Positions 42,702-52,221 of a stretch of 64,000 bases of DNA are shown here, piece after piece; positions within the stretch are counted from its first letter, which is position 1; each line of letters starts with the position of its first letter. The notes under the pieces were generated by a model, which was not told where the DNA came from, did not search any database, and saw nothing but the letters and a program-made list of their open reading frames with translations. The DNA lies in assembly GCF_034927245.1 (NCBI RefSeq), contig NZ_JAYFQK010000038.1, positions 124,001-188,000 on the forward strand, given 5' to 3'. A program made the translations under genes and the position numbers. This DNA comes from Desulfitobacterium_A sp034927245 (lineage in GTDB: Bacteria; Bacillota; Desulfitobacteriia; Desulfitobacteriales; Desulfitobacteriaceae).

Positions 42702-43331
42702 GTGATTGGGATTATCGATTATGGACGAGGCAATTTGCGAAGTGTTGAAAAAGCCTTGCTTCGGCTTGAATTTCCCGCAAAAATTATAGCCGATAGAGCA
42801 GAGCTTAAGGATGTCGATGGAATCATTTTGCCCGGTGTGGGGGCTTTTGCCGATGCGATGGTGGCTTTAAATGAGCAAGGATGGGTTGAACCTTTGCGTC
42901 AATATGCCGCTGCGGGCCGCCCTTTTTTAGGAATATGCCTAGGCATGCAGGTGCTTTTCGAAGTCGGAGAGGAACATGGAGAACATCAGGGTCTGGGACT
43001 TTTGCCCGGTCGTGTCGTGCGCTTTCCCGAAGGACGAAAGATACCGCATATGGGCTGGAATAATGTCCATCAGGAAAATTCTTCATTTTTATGGGAAGGA
43101 ATCCCGGATGAATCCTTCTTCTATTTTGTGCATTCGTACTATGCCGTTCCCAAACGTCCCGAGGATATCGCGGGAAGCTGTGAATACGGCGTCCGCTTTC
43201 CCGCTTTAGTCGGTCGCGATAATGTTTGGGGAGCGCAATTCCATCCGGAAAAATCAAGCCCCTGGGGCTTAAAACTGCTCGAAAACTTCGGAAGGTGGGT
43301 GAGTAAAAATGATCGTGTTTCCGGCCATTGA
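42702..43331 (+). CDS. hisH: Imidazole glycerol phosphate synthase, glutaminase subunit
   Basis: 209 residues, GTG 42702 after TTAGGAGG. The glutaminase triad is seen: Cys in LGICLGMQ, His and Glu in FHPEKS. It passes ammonia to HisF. It overlaps the start of hisA by 23 bases. Confidence 0.95.
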   Translation: MIGIIDYGRGNLRSVEKALLRLEFPAKIIADRAELKDVDGIILPGVGAFADAMVALNEQGWVEPLRQYAAAGRPFLGICLGMQVLFEVGEEHGEHQGLGLLPGRVVRFPEGRKIPHMGWNNVHQENSSFLWEGIPDESFFYFVHSYYAVPKRPEDIAGSCEYGVRFPALVGRDNVWGAQFHPEKSSPWGLKLLENFGRWVSKNDRVSGH

Positions 43332-44040
43332 TTTAAAAGAAGGCAAAGCCGTTCGCCTGTTGCAGGGCCGGATGGAGGATTCCACGGTCTATGCGGAAAA
43401 TCCCCTCGAAGTTGCGCAGCGCTTTAGGGCTGAGGGCGCCGAATATCTTCATATGGTGGATTTAAACGGAGCATTCGCAGGGAAACCGGTGAATGATGGT
43501 GTGATTCGTGAAGTGGTTGACAAGGTTGATCTCAAGGTTCAGGTTGGGGGAGGAATCCGTACACTCGAGAGAATCAAGGAATTGCTGGATTTAGGAGTGG
43601 CTCGGGTCATCCTCGGAACCGTCGCAGTGCGAAATCCGCAATTGGTGGCCGAAGCGGTCAAACGTTACGGGGAGAAGATTATTGTCGGTATTGACGCTAA
43701 AAATGGCCAAGTAGCAGTCCAGGGATGGGCTGAGACAACAGAAATGAAGGCCATCGATTTAGCCTTGAAGATGAAAGAGGCGGGTGTCCGGCGGATTATT
43801 TTCACAGACATCGCGCGGGATGGAATGCTGCAGGGACCGAATATTGACAGCACAGTTCAATTAGCTCGGGTAAGCCGGCTGCAAATTATCGCTTCGGGCG
43901 GAGTTTCTTGCCTTGAGGATTTGCAGAAGCTGCAGGCGCAAGCCGCCAACGGAGTATCGATTGAAGGTGCCATTGTCGGGAAAGCCCTTTATGCGGGGGC
44001 TTTTACCTTGCCTGAGGCATTAAAAATCCTGGGGAGGTGA
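43309..44040 (+). CDS. hisA: ProFAR isomerase
   Basis: 243 residues, a (beta/alpha)8 barrel: FPAIDLKEGKAVRLLQG carries the first catalytic Asp and TDIARDGMLQGPN the second. GGGIRTLE and ASGGVS bind the phosphates. The start lies inside hisH. Confidence 0.95.
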   Translation: MIVFPAIDLKEGKAVRLLQGRMEDSTVYAENPLEVAQRFRAEGAEYLHMVDLNGAFAGKPVNDGVIREVVDKVDLKVQVGGGIRTLERIKELLDLGVARVILGTVAVRNPQLVAEAVKRYGEKIIVGIDAKNGQVAVQGWAETTEMKAIDLALKMKEAGVRRIIFTDIARDGMLQGPNIDSTVQLARVSRLQIIASGGVSCLEDLQKLQAQAANGVSIEGAIVGKALYAGAFTLPEALKILGR

Positions 44041-44045
44041 AGTAC

Positions 44046-44804
44046 ATGCTGGCCAAAAGAATAATACCGTGCCTGGATGTGCACAAAGGAAAGGTTGTTA
44101 AAGGGACAAACTTTATCAACTTACGCGATGCGGGAGATCCCGTAGAATTAGCCGCGCTCTATGACCATGAAGGAGCGGATGAGCTCGTTTTTTTAGATAT
44201 TACGGCCTCTTCTGAGGGACGCGAAACCATGATTGATGTTGTGCGCCGCACTGCGGAGCAAGTCTTTATCCCGTTTACGATTGGGGGAGGCCTGCGTACG
44301 CTTGAAGATATTCGCCGGGTTTTGCGCGCAGGTGCGGATAAAGTGTCGCTTAATACTTCTGCCGTCCAAAATCCCAACATTATTAAAGAAGGTGCACATG
44401 CCTTCGGAAGCCAATGTATCGTTGTAGCGGTCGATGCGCGTCAAAAGGAAGCAGGCGGTTGGGAAGTGTTCATCCACGGAGGACGGACAGCAACCGGCAA
44501 GGATGTTCTGGAGTGGGTCCAAGAAGTGGAACAGCTCGGGGCAGGTGAGATTCTGCTGACCTCTATGGATCGTGACGGTACGAAAAACGGTTATGACTTG
44601 GAATTGACCCGAGCGGTAAGCCGAGCCGTTTCGCTGCCGGTAATTGCCAGCGGCGGGGTAGGAAACCTGGGGCATATTGCCGAGGGCCTAACAGCCGGTG
44701 AAGCAGATGCGGCTTTAGCGGCCTCGATTTTTCATTATCGGGAGTATAGCATTGCCGAAACAAAACGCTATTTAGAAGAGCGAAAAATACCTGTGCGTTG
44801 GTAA
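44046..44804 (+). CDS. hisF: Imidazole glycerol phosphate synthase, cyclase subunit
   Basis: 252 residues. ATG 44046 is eight bases after GGGGAGG; GTG 44037 overlaps the site. RIIPCLDVHKGKVVKG has the catalytic Asp and TSMDRDGTKNGYD the other. Works with HisH to make imidazole glycerol phosphate and AICAR, which feeds back into the pur pathway at PurH. Confidence 0.96.
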   Translation: MLAKRIIPCLDVHKGKVVKGTNFINLRDAGDPVELAALYDHEGADELVFLDITASSEGRETMIDVVRRTAEQVFIPFTIGGGLRTLEDIRRVLRAGADKVSLNTSAVQNPNIIKEGAHAFGSQCIVVAVDARQKEAGGWEVFIHGGRTATGKDVLEWVQEVEQLGAGEILLTSMDRDGTKNGYDLELTRAVSRAVSLPVIASGGVGNLGHIAEGLTAGEADAALAASIFHYREYSIAETKRYLEERKIPVRW

Positions 44805-44825
44805 ATATGAAGAAATGGAGGAAGA

Positions 44826-45542
44826 ATGATGAGTGAAAGTAGGGAAAGTTTTCCTATCCTTCAAAAAATAAAGTGGAATGCGGACGGACTGGTTCCCGCT
44901 GTAGTTCAGGATGTTGAAACCCGTGAAGTCCTGATGCTTGCTTATATGAATGAAGAATCCTTGCGCCGGACTTTGAGCGAAAAGCAATCATGGTATTATA
45001 GCCGCAGCCGTCAGTCTTTATGGAGAAAAGGAGAAACCTCAGGTCATACTCAGGAAGTGATCGATATCAAGTTTGACTGTGATCAGGATGCAGTTCTGTT
45101 GACCGTGAAACAAACGGGAATGGCTTGTCATGAAAATTACTTCAGTTGTTTTCATTATAAAGTTGAGGATGAGCGGAGCGCTGCATTTAGAACAGTGGGC
45201 GAACCTGAAGTCCGTGCGGATATCCCTCTGGGTCAAACCCTGGAAATGTTAGCCCAAGTGATTCATACGCGCAATTTGGAGCGCCCGGAGGGGGCGTATA
45301 CAACTTATCTTTTTGCAAAAGGGATTGACAAAATCCTTAAGAAAGTCGGGGAGGAAAGCGCTGAATCGATTATTGCCGCCAAGAACAATGATCCCGTGGA
45401 AATTCGTAGTGAGGTTTCAGATTTGTTCTACCACCTTTTGGTTATGCTTGAAGATCGAGGCGTGGATTTAAAAGAGATTTCGCAAGAGCTTTTGGGCCGT
45501 CAAAATAAGAAACATGAGAAAGATTATACCTTGTCCAATTGA
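44826..45542 (+). CDS. hisI: Bifunctional PR-AMP cyclohydrolase / PR-ATP pyrophosphatase
   Basis: 238 residues, HisIE fusion. The HisI half (1-130) has WYYSRSRQSLWRKGETSGHT and the metal-binding DCDQDA with Cys residues in GMACHENYFSCF. The HisE half (about 140-225) has the helical KVGEESAESIIAAKN. Last gene of the his operon; hisC and a histidinol phosphatase are not in this cluster. Confidence 0.95.
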   Translation: MMSESRESFPILQKIKWNADGLVPAVVQDVETREVLMLAYMNEESLRRTLSEKQSWYYSRSRQSLWRKGETSGHTQEVIDIKFDCDQDAVLLTVKQTGMACHENYFSCFHYKVEDERSAAFRTVGEPEVRADIPLGQTLEMLAQVIHTRNLERPEGAYTTYLFAKGIDKILKKVGEESAESIIAAKNNDPVEIRSEVSDLFYHLLVMLEDRGVDLKEISQELLGRQNKKHEKDYTLSN

Positions 45543-45562
45543 AAAGATCGTTAAAAGCGTTC

Positions 45563-47683
45563 TCACCTTGATAGAAATTTTACTTCGGCAAATTTTTCTA
45601 GAATTAAGCTGCGTTGCTGAAAATTTAGGTTGTAAAGTTCCATGACCAGTGCATCGATTTTTTCATAGAGGTCTGCCCGAACGGTATTATCAGCGGCGGC
45701 CAGCAGCATATCAACATGTTTGACAATGACATGTTGTTTTTTTATGTCACAAGGGGGAATAGGAATCGATTCGATATGCTTGCGCAAGACTTTGATCGAA
45801 GAAAAAGTGATCGAATGGAAGAACTGGGCAGCCCGCGAATTTAAAACAGCAAGGATATATTTTATGGCGTATCCCGGCAACTGCGGAATCAAGACATTTG
45901 CACTGTTAAGGGATAGGGTTTGTCGGTTATCGTAGGTAAAAACTAAATTTTGGTTGATGAATCGATACAGTAATTTTTCGGGGGCACGATAGAGTGTTTC
46001 GGGGGCAACTTGTTGAAATTTCTGAGGTTCAAAGACGATATAGTTTTCACTGGGGTAAAAGTTGTATTTAAAAAGATCATTGCCTTTGAGAATAGGCTCA
46101 GCGTTGGGAGAGGGCTTGGGGAGAATCCAATCCTTATTATTGCCTGTGACGATGCCCAGTGCGAAGTCGGCATTCCCTTTCAAAAACTGAATGCCGGGGA
46201 GGGATTTCATATGCTCGATAACTTGATCATCGAGGTTTGAAGCTTTCACATTAAAAATATACATATTATTTTCATAAAAGCGCCGTTGGGGAATTGATTG
46301 AATTCTGTCTTCGGCAGAGACGAGAATTTCATGATCACTGCGGACGGGATGTTCGGGGTTCCTGACGATAAGGGTAATGGTTGGGGTAAAGACTTTGGAA
46401 AATTGTTGCCCCAGCAACTCAATATCGAGGATTTCAGTGGTTTCCAGGATGAGCCTGCGGATTGGGCTATGAAGCCGGACATTCAGCAAGGCCTCGGGAA
46501 GAACATAGCTGAGAATGCCATTGGGTTTTAAGAGGCTGAGCCCATACTCTAAAAATAAACAAAAGGATTCAAGTGAAGCCTGTGCGGTGGTGAATTTCTC
46601 TTTAAGCAGGTTAATTTCTTCCGCTGTATAGCTATAACCCCACGGAGGATTGCCGATAACCAGATCGAAATTTCCACGATCATTTTGAGCAAAGAGATCA
46701 CCATAGTTTTCCAAAGTATTGCGGCATTCGATATGATAGACCGCGGGGGTCTCGGGGGTTTCCCGTAATAACTCAAGATTAATCTTGGCTAAGGTAACGG
46801 CAGTCTGATCAAGATCGTATGCAAATAAGCCCTCTTGCAGTAAACGTGTTTCCGCTTCCTCCATACTTAGTCCATCATTTAAGAGCTGAGATCTTAGCGC
46901 TAAAAAGAGCTTAATAAGAAAGTTTCCTGATCCGCAGCAAGGATCGATCATTTTAGGCAAAGCGGTTTCCGACAAAGATTTGAGACTTTTGTCGACGAGA
47001 GAGTCCACGAGGGTAGAAGGCGTGTAATAACTTCCATTTGTTTTGCGATGGTTCAGGTTGGATAAAGACATATAAAGTAACCCAAGCAAGTCCTCTCCAG
47101 AAATAAATGATAAATCAAGTCGGTGAATTTCACGGAGAATCTTCAATTGGGCTTCGGAAGATTTTTGGCGAAAATCATAAAGAGCCAGAAAAAGGCCCGC
47201 ACTGCTTCCCAGGTTAAGCTTTCCCTCACCTGCAAGTTCGCTCAAGCTGAGTTCCTTGAATTGGGGGGGAACTTCCAACCGTCTACGGCAAACGAATAAA
47301 CCTAAGGCGACTTCTAATAAAATCAGTGGGAAGTTTATTTCTATCGATGATCGATTAACAATCCGAAGGATTTCTTCGGCATAATTTTGATATTCTTCTG
47401 ACTTGACATATTCGGCAGGGATATATGTCCCTTCAATTGCTTTTTTATTGCGCCTGCTTTTAAGGCGGGGTGAAGCCCCGGATTCTATTTCCCTTTTTAG
47501 GCTTAGAATCTCATCTTCGTCAAATACAAGGGAGCGGCCTTCGGCTAGAGCACGAATTTTACCTGACTTAATCCAATTCCTAACAGTTGCGGTAGAGATG
47601 GATAAGAGAGACGCAGCTTCGTTTATATGGATAAACTTGGGAGTCTTTTGGCCGGAGCTATCGTTTTTATTATTCAGAGTCAT
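45563..47683 (-). CDS. Solitary N6-adenine DNA methylase with N-terminal HTH
   Basis: 706 residues. Residues 15-60 are a MerR/excisionase-type helix-turn-helix (HINEAASLLSISTATVRNWI). A helical spacer leads to a gamma-type methylase core: SAM motif DPCCGSGNFL at Asp247 and catalytic NPPWGYS at Asn345. The C-terminal part resembles the target-recognition region of Eco57I/TaqI-like enzymes (SIPIPPCDIKKQ). No nuclease or specificity gene is adjacent. It could be an epigenetic regulator or a lone remnant of a defence system. It converges on the his operon. Confidence 0.85.
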   Translation of the reverse strand: MTLNNKNDSSGQKTPKFIHINEAASLLSISTATVRNWIKSGKIRALAEGRSLVFDEDEILSLKREIESGASPRLKSRRNKKAIEGTYIPAEYVKSEEYQNYAEEILRIVNRSSIEINFPLILLEVALGLFVCRRRLEVPPQFKELSLSELAGEGKLNLGSSAGLFLALYDFRQKSSEAQLKILREIHRLDLSFISGEDLLGLLYMSLSNLNHRKTNGSYYTPSTLVDSLVDKSLKSLSETALPKMIDPCCGSGNFLIKLFLALRSQLLNDGLSMEEAETRLLQEGLFAYDLDQTAVTLAKINLELLRETPETPAVYHIECRNTLENYGDLFAQNDRGNFDLVIGNPPWGYSYTAEEINLLKEKFTTAQASLESFCLFLEYGLSLLKPNGILSYVLPEALLNVRLHSPIRRLILETTEILDIELLGQQFSKVFTPTITLIVRNPEHPVRSDHEILVSAEDRIQSIPQRRFYENNMYIFNVKASNLDDQVIEHMKSLPGIQFLKGNADFALGIVTGNNKDWILPKPSPNAEPILKGNDLFKYNFYPSENYIVFEPQKFQQVAPETLYRAPEKLLYRFINQNLVFTYDNRQTLSLNSANVLIPQLPGYAIKYILAVLNSRAAQFFHSITFSSIKVLRKHIESIPIPPCDIKKQHVIVKHVDMLLAAADNTVRADLYEKIDALVMELYNLNFQQRSLILEKFAEVKFLSR

Positions 47684-47847
47684 GAAGTTCTCCTCTTAGA
47701 TAAAGTGGGTTCTTGTTCCTCGTAAATTCGACATTAAAAATATGATTCCTTCTAAAAAGAAGACAGGATATGGCAGGAAAATTCCGGTGTACTGAGAAAC
47801 AATTATGAAGAAATGAATAAAAGTAGATGAGAGGAGAAGATAAAAAA

Positions 47848-48099
47848 ATGGGTAATCCCTGCGGCATGACACGCGCTAATATTCTGGAGAAAAGCGAAGT
47901 AAAGGGTGTCCCTATTTACTTTGGCACCGGGGTAAACCCCGTGAATTCTCCTGCCCAGTTCTTTGTGGCTTGGGGAAAGGGGGTTTTAGAAGGAGGACTG
48001 ATTCGTACCTTTAACAGTGAACAAGCGGATTATGGGTTTCTATGGTTTATTGATGAAGATGAGGCCCTGGAGAGGTACAGTTTATTGAAGCAAATTTAA
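47848..48099 (+). CDS. Hypothetical small protein
   Basis: 83 residues, ATG 47848 after GAGGAGAAG. The sequence (MGNPCGMTRANILEKSEVKG, then VPIYFGTGVNPVNSPAQFFV) is compact and probably a single small fold. No family recognised. It precedes the PAS-phosphatase gene by 120 bases. Confidence 0.5.
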   Translation: MGNPCGMTRANILEKSEVKGVPIYFGTGVNPVNSPAQFFVAWGKGVLEGGLIRTFNSEQADYGFLWFIDEDEALERYSLLKQI

Positions 48100-48219
48100 T
48101 AAAAAGTAAAAATAGAAGTTTTTATGAAATTATATAGTTTTAGGCAGGATTGTATAAATAAGCATAGAATCATAATTAGGTTGAAGTCAATTCTAATATC
48201 TTACTTGTGGAGGCATCAT

Positions 48220-49320
48220 ATGGAAAATGAAAGTCATCGATACCCTGTGAGTTTGTGCTTTGAGACGGGATATTGCCCCGATGCAGTGATTGAGGTGGCT
48301 TCACGTGTTTTCGAGGCGGCCCAAGAAGGAATTTGCATGACTGATGCAAACGGAAGAATTGAGTTTGTTAACCCTGCATTTACGCAAATGACGGGTTATA
48401 CATTTGAGGAAGTTTTAGGTAAAAACCCGCGCATACTTAAATCAGGTCGACACAAACATGACTTCTATCGCAAGATGTGGCAGGATCTTAGTCAAAATGG
48501 CCAATGGCAGGGTGAGATTTGGAATAAACGCAAGAACGGGGAGATCTTTCCCGAGGCGTTAGCAATTCATGCGGTTTATAACTCAAAGTCTGAAATAACC
48601 CACTATTTTGCGATTTTTAGTGATATTACAGCGGATATGAAGCGACGCAAAGAGGTGGAATTAGGGGGCAGGATTCAGAAGAACATTTTGCGACCGGACT
48701 TTGTCCATGAGCAATTGAAGATGAAGAGCATATTTCTTCCTTATGATTACCTCAGCGGAGACTCTTATGATTATCGTTGGGATGAGGAAGATCAAATCTT
48801 CAAGGGGTTTCTCTTTGATGTCATGGGGCATGGAATTGTGACCTCTTTGCAAGTGTCTGCATTAAGGGCCATTTTTCGGTATGTCGTCTCCAAAAATATT
48901 TCTCTGGCCGAAAAAATGGAATGGTTGAACCATGAAAGCATCGCCATCTTACCTGATGATTTCTTTGCGGGGGTGATCCTTTTTAATATCGATCTTTTGC
49001 GGGGAACATTAACGTACTGTATGGCGGGAATTAATCATTTCTTGCTTTCAACCGGGCAAGAATCGGGAATAAGAACGGTGGGTCAACCGGGGCTCTATTT
49101 AGGCATATCCGCACAGGAAAAATATGAGGAACATCAATGTCCGTTTGGGCCCGGGGACGGAGCTATTTTTTTAACGGATGGCTTTATGGATCAGCTGCAG
49201 GAGAAAAAGATTCCGTTAACTATGGATATCACAAGCCTTATGGAAGTATTAAATTCATCATTCTTTCGCAAAAATTTAGCGGATGATGCTACTGCATTAA
49301 GCTTTACACGCCCAAAATAG
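48220..49320 (+). CDS. PAS-PP2C (SpoIIE/RsbU-type) phosphatase
   Basis: 366 residues, ATG 48220 behind TGGAGG. A PAS domain (about 25-140, GICMTDANGRIEFVNPAFTQ) is followed by a SpoIIE-type PP2C domain (about 155-366) with metal-binding Asp residues in SGDSYDY, FDVMGHGIVTSLQ and FLTDGFMDQ. It should dephosphorylate the STAS protein two genes downstream in response to whatever the PAS senses. First gene of a partner-switching set. Confidence 0.88.
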   Translation: MENESHRYPVSLCFETGYCPDAVIEVASRVFEAAQEGICMTDANGRIEFVNPAFTQMTGYTFEEVLGKNPRILKSGRHKHDFYRKMWQDLSQNGQWQGEIWNKRKNGEIFPEALAIHAVYNSKSEITHYFAIFSDITADMKRRKEVELGGRIQKNILRPDFVHEQLKMKSIFLPYDYLSGDSYDYRWDEEDQIFKGFLFDVMGHGIVTSLQVSALRAIFRYVVSKNISLAEKMEWLNHESIAILPDDFFAGVILFNIDLLRGTLTYCMAGINHFLLSTGQESGIRTVGQPGLYLGISAQEKYEEHQCPFGPGDGAIFLTDGFMDQLQEKKIPLTMDITSLMEVLNSSFFRKNLADDATALSFTRPK

Positions 49321-49337
49321 GGAAGAGGAGAAATAAT

Positions 49338-49775
49338 ATGCGTCAAAAACTAATGCGGTGTACATTTGCGACAGAACAAGAATATCGCACGAAGCGCGAA
49401 GACGTTCACCGATGTATTGAGCAAGCATTAATAGAATTGTCCGGTGATGAAATAACCATGGTTGAAATCGCCATCAACGAAGCGCTCAATAATGCTTTTA
49501 GAGCGGCTTCCGGACAATCTACAGTGCCTGCGGTTACGTTTAGTCTCTTCCTGTTGGATTCCCAGTACTTCTTTGTTCGCGTTAAGGATGCCGGGGGTGG
49601 TTTCTGTACGGAAAGACTTTTGTCAAAGTTTCCTTCACGTGAATGTGAGGATAATAGGGATTGGCAATGGGGGGAATCCGGCCGCGGTTTGTTTATAATA
49701 GAGCAGGTTATGGACCACGTACACTATAATGCTAAAGGAAATGCAGTTTCTTTACTAAAAAATATCAGTCATTGA
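49338..49775 (+). CDS. RsbW/SpoIIAB-like serine kinase (anti-sigma type)
   Basis: 145 residues. A GHKL ATP-binding fold: the N-box EIAINEALNNAFRAA, G1 VKDAGGGF and G2 GRGLFIIEQVMD. Such kinases phosphorylate a STAS partner and bind a sigma factor or other target. No sigma gene is adjacent, so the bound target is unknown. It lies 17 bases after the phosphatase gene. Confidence 0.85.
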   Translation: MRQKLMRCTFATEQEYRTKREDVHRCIEQALIELSGDEITMVEIAINEALNNAFRAASGQSTVPAVTFSLFLLDSQYFFVRVKDAGGGFCTERLLSKFPSRECEDNRDWQWGESGRGLFIIEQVMDHVHYNAKGNAVSLLKNISH

Positions 49776-49803
49776 ATAAGTAATTATACGAGGAGGAGCA
49801 AAT

Positions 49804-50106
49804 ATGTCATTTGAAATCAGTGTTAACCAACAAGAGGTCTTGGTGATTGTAGAGGGCAAGATATTTGTTGAAGATGCGGCACAGCTTAGGGAAAAGCTTC
49901 TCGAATTGATCGACCAGGGACATCGTCGCTTTATTATAGATATGCATAAGGCGATATATATCGATAGTTCAGGGCTGGGTGTTTTGGTTGCTATTCATAA
50001 ACGTGCCATCGAAAATGGAGGGGGTGTTGTGATTAGAGGCTTGCAGGGAGTTGTTAAGGATCTTTTCCTTATGACTCGTCTCAATAAGGTATTTGAAATG
50101 GATTAG
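49804..50106 (+). CDS. STAS-domain anti-anti-sigma factor
   Basis: 100 residues, ATG 49804 after GAGGAGG. A STAS fold with the phosphorylation site in IDSSGLGVLVAIHKRA. It should be the shared substrate of the RsbW-like kinase and the PP2C phosphatase, releasing the kinase target when unphosphorylated. It lies 28 bases after the kinase gene. Confidence 0.9.
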   Translation: MSFEISVNQQEVLVIVEGKIFVEDAAQLREKLLELIDQGHRRFIIDMHKAIYIDSSGLGVLVAIHKRAIENGGGVVIRGLQGVVKDLFLMTRLNKVFEMD

Positions 50107-50131
50107 GGTATTAGGAAGAAGGTGACAGTCC

Positions 50132-52183
50132 GTGAAACAATCGGTTCGGTTTCGTATTCTTGGCGGGTATTTTGGAATTATCATAATTTTTATCGCAGCA
50201 TTATCAGTAAGCTCCTATTTTCATAGCAAAGTCAATTTAGCCGTTGATGAGGTAATTAACCACTCAAATATTTTAACCTTGTCCAAGGATTTGATGATAG
50301 GTATCCACAGTGCGGATGATAATATGATTCGAATCAGCAATGCTCAAACGGTTGATGAGCGTAAACCTTTGATTGACGCTTACCAGGCAGATTTAGAGAA
50401 GATGAATCAAACCCTTGCAAATTTAAACAACCTTGACCTTACACCGGCTGATCAACAGGATCTCCGGAAGTTCAAAGACATGTTAAAGAACTATACGCAA
50501 GGCAATGAAAAGATTATCCAAAGTACACCGGGAACTGCCCTGGGGGTTTCTGGGCAAAACATGTTTGAACCGCTTGTAGTTCTGCTTGAAGGATTTAATC
50601 AAAGGCAAAGCGATACTTTGCAGGTGAACCAACAAGGAATCTTCAACAATATCAACAGGGCAAGCCGGGATACCCTAGTTGGAAGTATTTTGGCAATAAT
50701 CGCGGCCCTTTTTATCGGCTTAGCTCTTTCCCGCTGGATCATCCGCGAAATCAATCAATTGCAGGAAACCATGAGCAGGGCTGGGTTAGGAGATCTCGCG
50801 GTTGTTGCGGAAGTTAAATCAAACGATGAATTCGGAGACTTAAACGCGGCCTTTAATGTGATGGTGTCACGATTAGCGGAACTCGTGAAACAGGCTAGGG
50901 ATGTTTCAAGTAATTTGGCAGCCTCTTCTCAGCAGCTTGCGGCAACGAGTGAAGAGGTCACCGTTTCTGTGGGCGAGGTCAGCGGGAGTATGCAAAAGGT
51001 AGCAAATGATGCTGACCAAGGAACTAAATCAATCGTTGAGGCTTCTCAGGTCTTGCTTGAACTTTCATCATTAACACAAATTGCCAGGAAGCAAAGTCAA
51101 TCCGCTGCTGCGAGCTCTCAAACGACCTTGGAAACAGCAGAAAGCGGGAAAAAGACCGTCGAAGATGCTGTGGGCAGAATGGCCACGATTCGCACGAAGA
51201 CGCTTGAAACAGAAGAGTTAATGGCAACCCTAAGTGAACTTTCCCAACAGATTGATTCAATTACCGAAACAATCACAGGGCTTGCCGATCAGACCAATCT
51301 CTTAGCTCTCAACGCAGCCATTGAAGCAGCCCGCGCGGGAGAATCCGGAAGAGGGTTTGCTGTCGTGGCTGAGGAGGTTCGTAAATTAGCCGAACTTTCG
51401 ACCCAAGGGGCTAAAGATGCGTCAGGCTTAGTTCAAAAAGTGCTCATCGGGGTCAATGCAGCGGTTCAATCCACCAAAGACAGCCGTGAGGAAGTTGAAA
51501 TCGGTGTTCAGATTATGAACCGAGCCGGAGAGGCGTTGAACAACATTTATGAGGCAGTGCAAAATACGGCTAAGGATGTTCAATACAGCGTTGAGGTCAC
51601 AGATTCGGAGGTAGCAAGCTCCGATAAGATTGTCCAATTGATTAACACTGTTGCAAGTGTAATCGAGGGAACTTCCGCACAGGCGCAGGTAGTAGCTGCT
51701 TCCACGGAAGAAATCAATGCTTCCATGGAAACTGTGGCTACGAGCGTTCAAGAAACCGCAGTCATGGCCCAGGAGCTTAATAGCGATGTAGATCATTTTA
51801 AAATTACTAAGGACAAGCTAACCAATAAGGATATTCTCGAAAAAGCAAAAACAGATCACCTTCTTTGGAAGTCACGCATTGTGAATATGCTTAAAGGGAT
51901 TGAACAAGTATCCCCTGAAGAAGTTACCTCGCACAAGATGTGTCGGCTGGGAAAATGGTATAACGCGGAAGAGAATCTCTATAAGGAATTAGCGGAATTC
52001 AAAGCGATGGATGAACCGCATCGTTTAGTTCATGAAATGGCTTATGAAGCGGCGAGCGCATTTCGGCAAGGCGATATTACAAAGGCTCGAAAATGCCTTA
52101 AAAAATTAGATCACCAGTCAGGTAAAGTCATTAAATGCTTAAACAGCCTAATCGAAAAAGAAGAGATGCAAGCTAAAGCATAA
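50132..52183 (+). CDS. Methyl-accepting chemotaxis protein with C-terminal CZB zinc domain
   Basis: 683 residues, GTG 50132 after GAAGAAGG. An N-terminal membrane helix (about 8-28), a four-helix-bundle ligand domain, a second helix (about 190-210), HAMP, then a signalling hairpin with the tip GLADQTNLLALNAAIEAARA. The last 120 residues are a CZB domain: DHLLWKSRIVNML, CRLGKWYN and EPHRLVHEMA give the His/Cys zinc ligands. It is 25 bases after the STAS gene, so it is probably in the same transcript. Confidence 0.9.
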   Translation: MKQSVRFRILGGYFGIIIIFIAALSVSSYFHSKVNLAVDEVINHSNILTLSKDLMIGIHSADDNMIRISNAQTVDERKPLIDAYQADLEKMNQTLANLNNLDLTPADQQDLRKFKDMLKNYTQGNEKIIQSTPGTALGVSGQNMFEPLVVLLEGFNQRQSDTLQVNQQGIFNNINRASRDTLVGSILAIIAALFIGLALSRWIIREINQLQETMSRAGLGDLAVVAEVKSNDEFGDLNAAFNVMVSRLAELVKQARDVSSNLAASSQQLAATSEEVTVSVGEVSGSMQKVANDADQGTKSIVEASQVLLELSSLTQIARKQSQSAAASSQTTLETAESGKKTVEDAVGRMATIRTKTLETEELMATLSELSQQIDSITETITGLADQTNLLALNAAIEAARAGESGRGFAVVAEEVRKLAELSTQGAKDASGLVQKVLIGVNAAVQSTKDSREEVEIGVQIMNRAGEALNNIYEAVQNTAKDVQYSVEVTDSEVASSDKIVQLINTVASVIEGTSAQAQVVAASTEEINASMETVATSVQETAVMAQELNSDVDHFKITKDKLTNKDILEKAKTDHLLWKSRIVNMLKGIEQVSPEEVTSHKMCRLGKWYNAEENLYKELAEFKAMDEPHRLVHEMAYEAASAFRQGDITKARKCLKKLDHQSGKVIKCLNSLIEKEEMQAKA

Positions 52184-52185
52184 AA

Positions 52186-52221
52186 GTAGGGGCCGTTGCA
52201 ATGCAACGGCCCCTACTTTAG
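52186..52221. terminator. Bidirectional terminator
   Basis: A 15-bp perfect stem (52186-52200 with 52202-52216) lying between the convergent chemoreceptor and cstA genes. Confidence 0.7.
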
